Of a stretch of 7,905 bases of DNA, positions 5,472 to 7,905 are shown piece by piece. Numbering within the stretch: position 1 is the stretch's first letter; each line of letters starts with the position of its first letter. The position numbers and the translations under genes were made by a program. Origin of the DNA: Rubrobacteraceae bacterium (lineage in GTDB: Bacteria > Actinomycetota > Rubrobacteria > Rubrobacterales > Rubrobacteraceae). The notes under the pieces were generated by a model. That model searched no databases, had not been told where the DNA came from, and was given only the letters and a program-made list of their open reading frames with translations. Where the stretch lies: NCBI GenBank assembly GCA_030447045.1, contig JAUJMB010000067.1, positions 1 to 7,905 on the forward strand, read 5' to 3'.

Positions 5472-5480
5472 CCTAAAGCC

Positions 5481-6053
5481 TCACCGCGTTGACTCTATAA
5501 GGTCCGGGTTCTCGTCGGCCAGGTCTCTGGCTTCGGCGTAGGCCTGTTCGGCCCTCTCGTAGTCGTTGCCGACCTGTTCGAGGAGGTTCTCGGCCTCTTC
5601 GCGGTTGTTCTGGAGGGAAGGGTCCTCTTCGAGGAGGCTGTAGAACTGTATCTCGCGGTTTTCGGCGGAGATCTGGGCCTCCATGGCGTCGGAGAGGGTG
5701 CCGGCGTAGCGCTTCACGGCCGGGTCCACGTCGAGGTCGTCTACGACGCCCAAAGAGTCCCTGGCCTCCTGCAGTTTCGAGCGGGCCCCCTCCATCTTCT
5801 CCCTGGCCTCCGTTATGCGGTCTTGCTGGGCCGAGGGGTCGTTGCCGGATTCGATCTGCTGCTTCACGTCCGCGTAGGTACCGCGGGCATCGTCGAAGAG
5901 CCTGTTGTGCTCGGCTATGGCGTCGTTCGCCTCGGAGATGGCCCTGTCGGCCCGTTCGCCGGGGCTCGGCCCGAAGACGCCGGAGCAGCCGGCGAGGAGG
6001 AGGGTGGAGAAGATCACAACGGAGAACGCCCGACGGTTTATCATGTGTTGCAT
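5481..6053 (-). CDS. Alpha-helical lipoprotein of unknown function
   Basis: The product has 190 residues from the ATG at 6053, or 187 from the in-frame ATG at 6044; the longer frame upstream is Pro/Arg shadow. The N-terminus is a lipoprotein signal peptide: basic NRR (6-8), a hydrophobic core (9-20) and the lipobox LAGC, with C23 as the predicted lipidation site. Processing by signal peptidase II and anchoring to the outer face of the cytoplasmic membrane are therefore expected. Mature residues from about 30 to the end are almost entirely helical and charged, with long Glu/Asp/Arg/Gln heptad-like stretches (about 35-65, 75-105 and 150-185). This suggests a helical bundle or coiled coil, perhaps an envelope-associated scaffold. 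No enzymatic motif was seen and no family is recognised. Neither start codon has a Shine-Dalgarno sequence, and a TANNNT -10-like element lies just upstream, so a leaderless or very short leader mRNA is possible. Confidence 0.88.
   Translation of the reverse strand: MQHMINRRAFSVVIFSTLLLAGCSGVFGPSPGERADRAISEANDAIAEHNRLFDDARGTYADVKQQIESGNDPSAQQDRITEAREKMEGARSKLQEARDSLGVVDDLDVDPAVKRYAGTLSDAMEAQISAENREIQFYSLLEEDPSLQNNREEAENLLEQVGNDYERAEQAYAEARDLADENPDLIESTR
6039..6044 (+). promoter_or_regulatory. -10-like element placed for a leaderless transcript of the 6052 gene
   Basis: TATCAT matches five of six bases of TATAAT, and its last base is 8 bases before the A of the ATG at 6052. This is the spacing at which actinobacterial leaderless mRNAs start at the initiation codon. 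No good -35 was found 16-18 bases upstream. Confidence 0.3.
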
Positions 6054-6471
6054 GAGCGAGGGAAGTCTACCGCCTTTCGGGATACCCGGGCCGAGGTCCG
6101 TGCCGGGCGTGCTCAAGCGCGTCCTCGGCCGCTTCCTGGGGCGGCCGCGCCCCGGCGCGCACGAACCCACGCCGGATGCCGCCGTTGCGTCTCGCGCGGG
6201 GGCGGCCATCGGGCGTCACGCCGGCGAGCACGCCACGCTCTTCGAGCGGGCGGAGCGGCTGGCGGTCAAGGCCGGCCGGTTGGAGGAGGCAGGCACCCCG
6301 AGCGAGAGCGCCAGCAACCGGGCCGCGCGTGCCAGGGAAGAGGTCGAGGCCAGCCTGACAGCGCTGCGCGACGCGTTCGTCGCCTCCGAGGGAGAAGAGG
6401 GCGCCAGGGCCTTCGACCGGGAGGTCGGCCGCAGGTTCCCGGCGCTCGGGCCGCTCGGCCCGTACGGCTAG
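6052..6471 (+). CDS. Small hypothetical helical protein
   Basis: The 139-residue product from ATG 6052 is not a recognised family. It has a Pro/Gly-rich start (residues 1-18), a basic amphipathic stretch VLKRVLGRFLGRPRPG (20-35) and a helical, charged middle and end with Ala/Glu/Arg heptad-like spacing (about 48-125). It has no signal peptide, membrane helix or cysteine. The frame is preferred over the overlapping minus-strand frame because it makes a compositionally sensible protein rather than a Pro/Arg shadow. The start is uncertain: ATG at 6043 and ATG at 6052 both lack a ribosome-binding site, while GTG at 6109 has GAGGT 11 bases upstream. A TATCAT element places leaderless transcription at 6052. 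It is divergent from the lipoprotein, with overlapping start codons, and converges with the gene at 6497, leaving 25 bases between their stops. Confidence 0.62.
   Translation: MSEGSLPPFGIPGPRSVPGVLKRVLGRFLGRPRPGAHEPTPDAAVASRAGAAIGRHAGEHATLFERAERLAVKAGRLEEAGTPSESASNRAARAREEVEASLTALRDAFVASEGEEGARAFDREVGRRFPALGPLGPYG
6064..6069 (-). promoter_or_regulatory. -10-like element before the lipoprotein gene
   Basis: On the minus strand TAGACT (a TANNNT form) ends ten bases before the ATG at 6053, predicting a transcript that starts a few bases from the start codon. No Shine-Dalgarno sequence is present between them. The match is short and could be chance. Confidence 0.25.
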
Positions 6472-6496
6472 CACCCTCTTCGGACCCGCGGTTCTC

Positions 6497-6949
6497 TTAC
6501 TCTCCGGTGATCGAGCCGTAGGCCTGCTTGGCGAAGTCGCGGGCCTGCTGCCCCGTCTGGGGGCTCAGGAACAGGAAGCCGACGGCCGCCAACAGGAGGA
6601 GGAAGAAGAACTTCCTGCCCCCGCCGCGCTGGCGGACCTTCTGGCCGCGGACGCGCTTGGTGCCCTCCTGGGCCGCCCCCGCCGCCGCCTCGACCTGCTT
6701 GCGCAGCTTGTCGTCGTCCCAGAGACGGGTGACGATATCCGTCGGGTCCTCGCCCGAGAGCTCGTCCATGATCTTGCGCGCCGACTCTATAAAGACCCTG
6801 AGGTTGTCCCTCAGGTCGTCATCGTAGAGCAGCCGCTCGGCCACCGGCTTCGCGCCGGCGTAGGCCGCCGCCAGCGTTCCAACCGGTAGCAACGACGTGC
6901 TCTGGGCCTGCCCTTTCAACATCTCCGCCCGGCTCTTCCTGCCAAACAC
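6497..6949 (-). CDS. Small hypothetical protein with C-terminal membrane segment
   Basis: The 150-residue product starts at GTG 6949, with GGAGG (6956-6960 on the plus strand, read in reverse) six bases upstream, so the start is well supported. The N-terminal part (about 1-100) is helical and charged and includes LLYDDDLRDNLRVFIESARK (40-59) and a related LWDDDKLRKQVEAA (76-89), two loosely similar D-D-D-x-L-R units. A very basic linker (about 98-113, many Arg/Lys/Gly) precedes one hydrophobic helix FFFLLLLAAVGFLFL (114-128) and a short amphipathic tail. The N-terminal domain is likely cytoplasmic and the protein tail-anchored. I do not recognise a named family; small actinobacterial proteins with this helical-domain-plus-anchor layout are common and uncharacterised. 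It lies 63 bases downstream of ileS on the same strand and may be cotranscribed or use its own promoter. Confidence 0.82.
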   Translation of the reverse strand: MFGRKSRAEMLKGQAQSTSLLPVGTLAAAYAGAKPVAERLLYDDDLRDNLRVFIESARKIMDELSGEDPTDIVTRLWDDDKLRKQVEAAAGAAQEGTKRVRGQKVRQRGGGRKFFFLLLLAAVGFLFLSPQTGQQARDFAKQAYGSITGE

Positions 6950-6989
6950 GCGAAACCTCCCTGCAGATCCTGACCTCTACGAAGACTAC

Positions 6990-6995
6990 ATCATA
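6990..6995 (-). promoter_or_regulatory. Candidate -10 element for the small membrane protein
   Basis: On the minus strand TATGAT (five of six to TATAAT) lies in the ileS to 6949 gap, placing a start near 6983 and a leader of about 34 bases with the ribosome-binding site near its end. No matching -35 was seen, and the 8-base sequence ACCTCTAC occurs on both sides (6973-6980 and 7009-7016). Confidence 0.3.
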
Positions 6996-7012
6996 CCCGT
7001 TTGCCCGAACCT

Positions 7013-7905
7013 CTACCCCAGGGGCCTGAGCCTCACCTCCAACGCCTCGCCGTCGACGCTTACCTCCTGGAAGCCGTCGTCCCCGTCGGCGCCGAGATCC
7101 AGGCTCCGCGCCAGCACCTCGGCCTTGAAGTAATCCCCCCAGCGCCCCCCGAGCAACTCCGCGACCCGCCCGTTGCCCCGCAGCCCGACGGAGATGCCCT
7201 CCTCTATCTCGAAGCCCCCGTCCCTTCTGAGGTTCTGGACCTTGTGGACGAGCTCCCGCACGAGCCCCTCGTCCTCGAGCTCTCCGTCGAGCCGCACGTC
7301 GAGGGCTACCGAGAGCCCGCCCTCGCGCGCCAGGGCGTAGCCCTCCCTCTCCGTAGGCTCCACGAGCAGCTCCTCGGGCGAGAGCTCGACCTCCTCGCCG
7401 TCGACCTCGACGGCGACGGCCCCGCCGGCCGCGGCCCGCGCCCCGACGGAGGGCGGGGCCTCGGCCAGCGCCCGCCGGATGCCGGGCACCAGCCTCCCGT
7501 ACTTCGGACCGACCACCCCGAGGTTGGGCTTGAGGTCGTAGTGGGTCACGTCCTCGGCCGCCCCGAAGCGTAGAGACTTGACGTTCAGCTCGTCGAGGAC
7601 GATGTCCTTGAGGTCCCCGACGCCCCCCGCCAAATCCCCGCCCTCGGACGACTCGTCCACCACCACGACCTCGCGCAGGGGCTGGCGGGTCTTGACGGCG
7701 GCGGCGTTGCGGGCGGCCCGCCCGAGCGCGACGACGCGCCTTGCTGCGGCCATGCGGCGGGAGAGCCCCTCGTCGACCAGCCCCTCGTCGGGGAGGGGCC
7801 AGGCCGCCAGGTGCACGCTGTCGGGGGCTTCGGGGTCGGCGTTCAGGACCAGGTTCTGGTAGAGCTCCTCGGCGACGAACGGGGTGAAGGGGGCCGTGAG
7901 CTTCG
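7013..7905 (-). CDS. ileS: Isoleucyl-tRNA synthetase, C-terminal part (type 2)
   Basis: About 296 C-terminal codons are present; the N-terminal catalytic and editing domains lie beyond the right edge. The enzyme charges tRNA-Ile with isoleucine in the cytoplasm. The frame continues to the edge: the codons before 7816 read LTAPFTPFVAEELYQNL and then DSVHLAAWP, the class Ia anticodon-binding helical domain. Then come MAAARRVVALGRAARNAAAV (helix), VKSLRF, and LKPNLGVVGPKYGRLVPGI. Last is the C-terminal ALDVRLDGELEDEGLVREL-HKVQNLRRDGGFEI region, characteristic of the eukaryote-like type 2 IleRS branch. No paired-cysteine zinc finger ends the protein, unlike E. coli-type IleRS. Type 2 enzymes are generally insensitive to mupirocin; that is family knowledge, not visible here, because the active site is outside the window. 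Apparent internal starts such as the GTG at 7816 are not real starts. No clear terminator follows the stop. Confidence 0.96.
   Translation of the reverse strand, partial: KLTAPFTPFVAEELYQNLVLNADPEAPDSVHLAAWPLPDEGLVDEGLSRRMAAARRVVALGRAARNAAAVKTRQPLREVVVVDESSEGGDLAGGVGDLKDIVLDELNVKSLRFGAAEDVTHYDLKPNLGVVGPKYGRLVPGIRRALAEAPPSVGARAAAGGAVAVEVDGEEVELSPEELLVEPTEREGYALAREGGLSVALDVRLDGELEDEGLVRELVHKVQNLRRDGGFEIEEGISVGLRGNGRVAELLGGRWGDYFKAEVLARSLDLGADGDDGFQEVSVDGEALEVRLRPLG

Noticed and set aside
4787..5476. 229-codon plus-strand frame running from the glycosylase into the spacer
   Set aside because: It is a Pro/Arg shadow of the glycosylase; its tail only reads through the repeat-like hairpin.
6067..6474. 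Minus-strand frame opposite the 6052-6471 gene
   Set aside because: Pro/Arg-rich without heptad pattern or motif, and no ribosome-binding site; the plus-strand frame makes a more protein-like product.
7001..7573. Plus-strand frame opposite ileS
   Set aside because: Antisense shadow of a certain synthetase frame.

Overview
The window is uniformly GC-rich, densely packed bacterial chromosome with a strongly GC-biased third codon position, acidic and arginine-rich proteins and many GTG or TTG starts. Together with a type 2 isoleucyl-tRNA synthetase without a C-terminal zinc finger, this fits a deep-branching, Rubrobacter-like actinobacterium. That placement is inference from composition and family type. 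No mobile element, tRNA, rRNA or CRISPR array was found.

Layout. Positions 1-51 (minus) hold the first 17 codons of a zinc-type medium-chain alcohol dehydrogenase. It diverges from a short-chain dehydrogenase/reductase (SDR) fold protein (240-1022, plus) that has lost the canonical SDR catalytic tetrad. Convergent to the SDR is a minus-strand pair of uncharacterised genes (1513-2175, then 1037-1471) that look like tandem paralogues: one is membrane-anchored and one is not. Their upstream spacer contains an AT-rich 22-bp palindrome inside a likely promoter. A class I/II PLP aminotransferase (2394-3572, minus) then diverges from a HAD/Cof-type phosphatase (3697-4536, plus). The two share a compact promoter region whose elements read as a promoter in both directions. 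The HAD stop codon overlaps the GTG start of a formamidopyrimidine-DNA glycosylase family gene (4536-5351), so these two form a translationally coupled pair.

From 5352 onward there is a small repeat/hairpin spacer, an alpha-helical lipoprotein (5481-6053, minus) and a divergent small helical protein (6052-6471, plus) whose start codon shares the same CATG as the lipoprotein start. Next come a small protein with a C-terminal membrane segment (6497-6949, minus) and the C-terminal third or so of isoleucyl-tRNA synthetase (7013 to the window edge, minus). The ileS gene probably lies upstream of the small membrane protein on the same strand.

The genes do not form one pathway. They are mostly housekeeping genes (translation, DNA repair, amino-acid metabolism) mixed with lineage-specific hypothetical proteins. 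I see no convincing new multi-gene system. The points most worth following up are the catalytically stripped SDR, the glycosylase lacking its usual lesion-intercalating residues, the symmetric divergent promoter, the palindrome before the paralogue pair, and the shared-CATG divergent starts.
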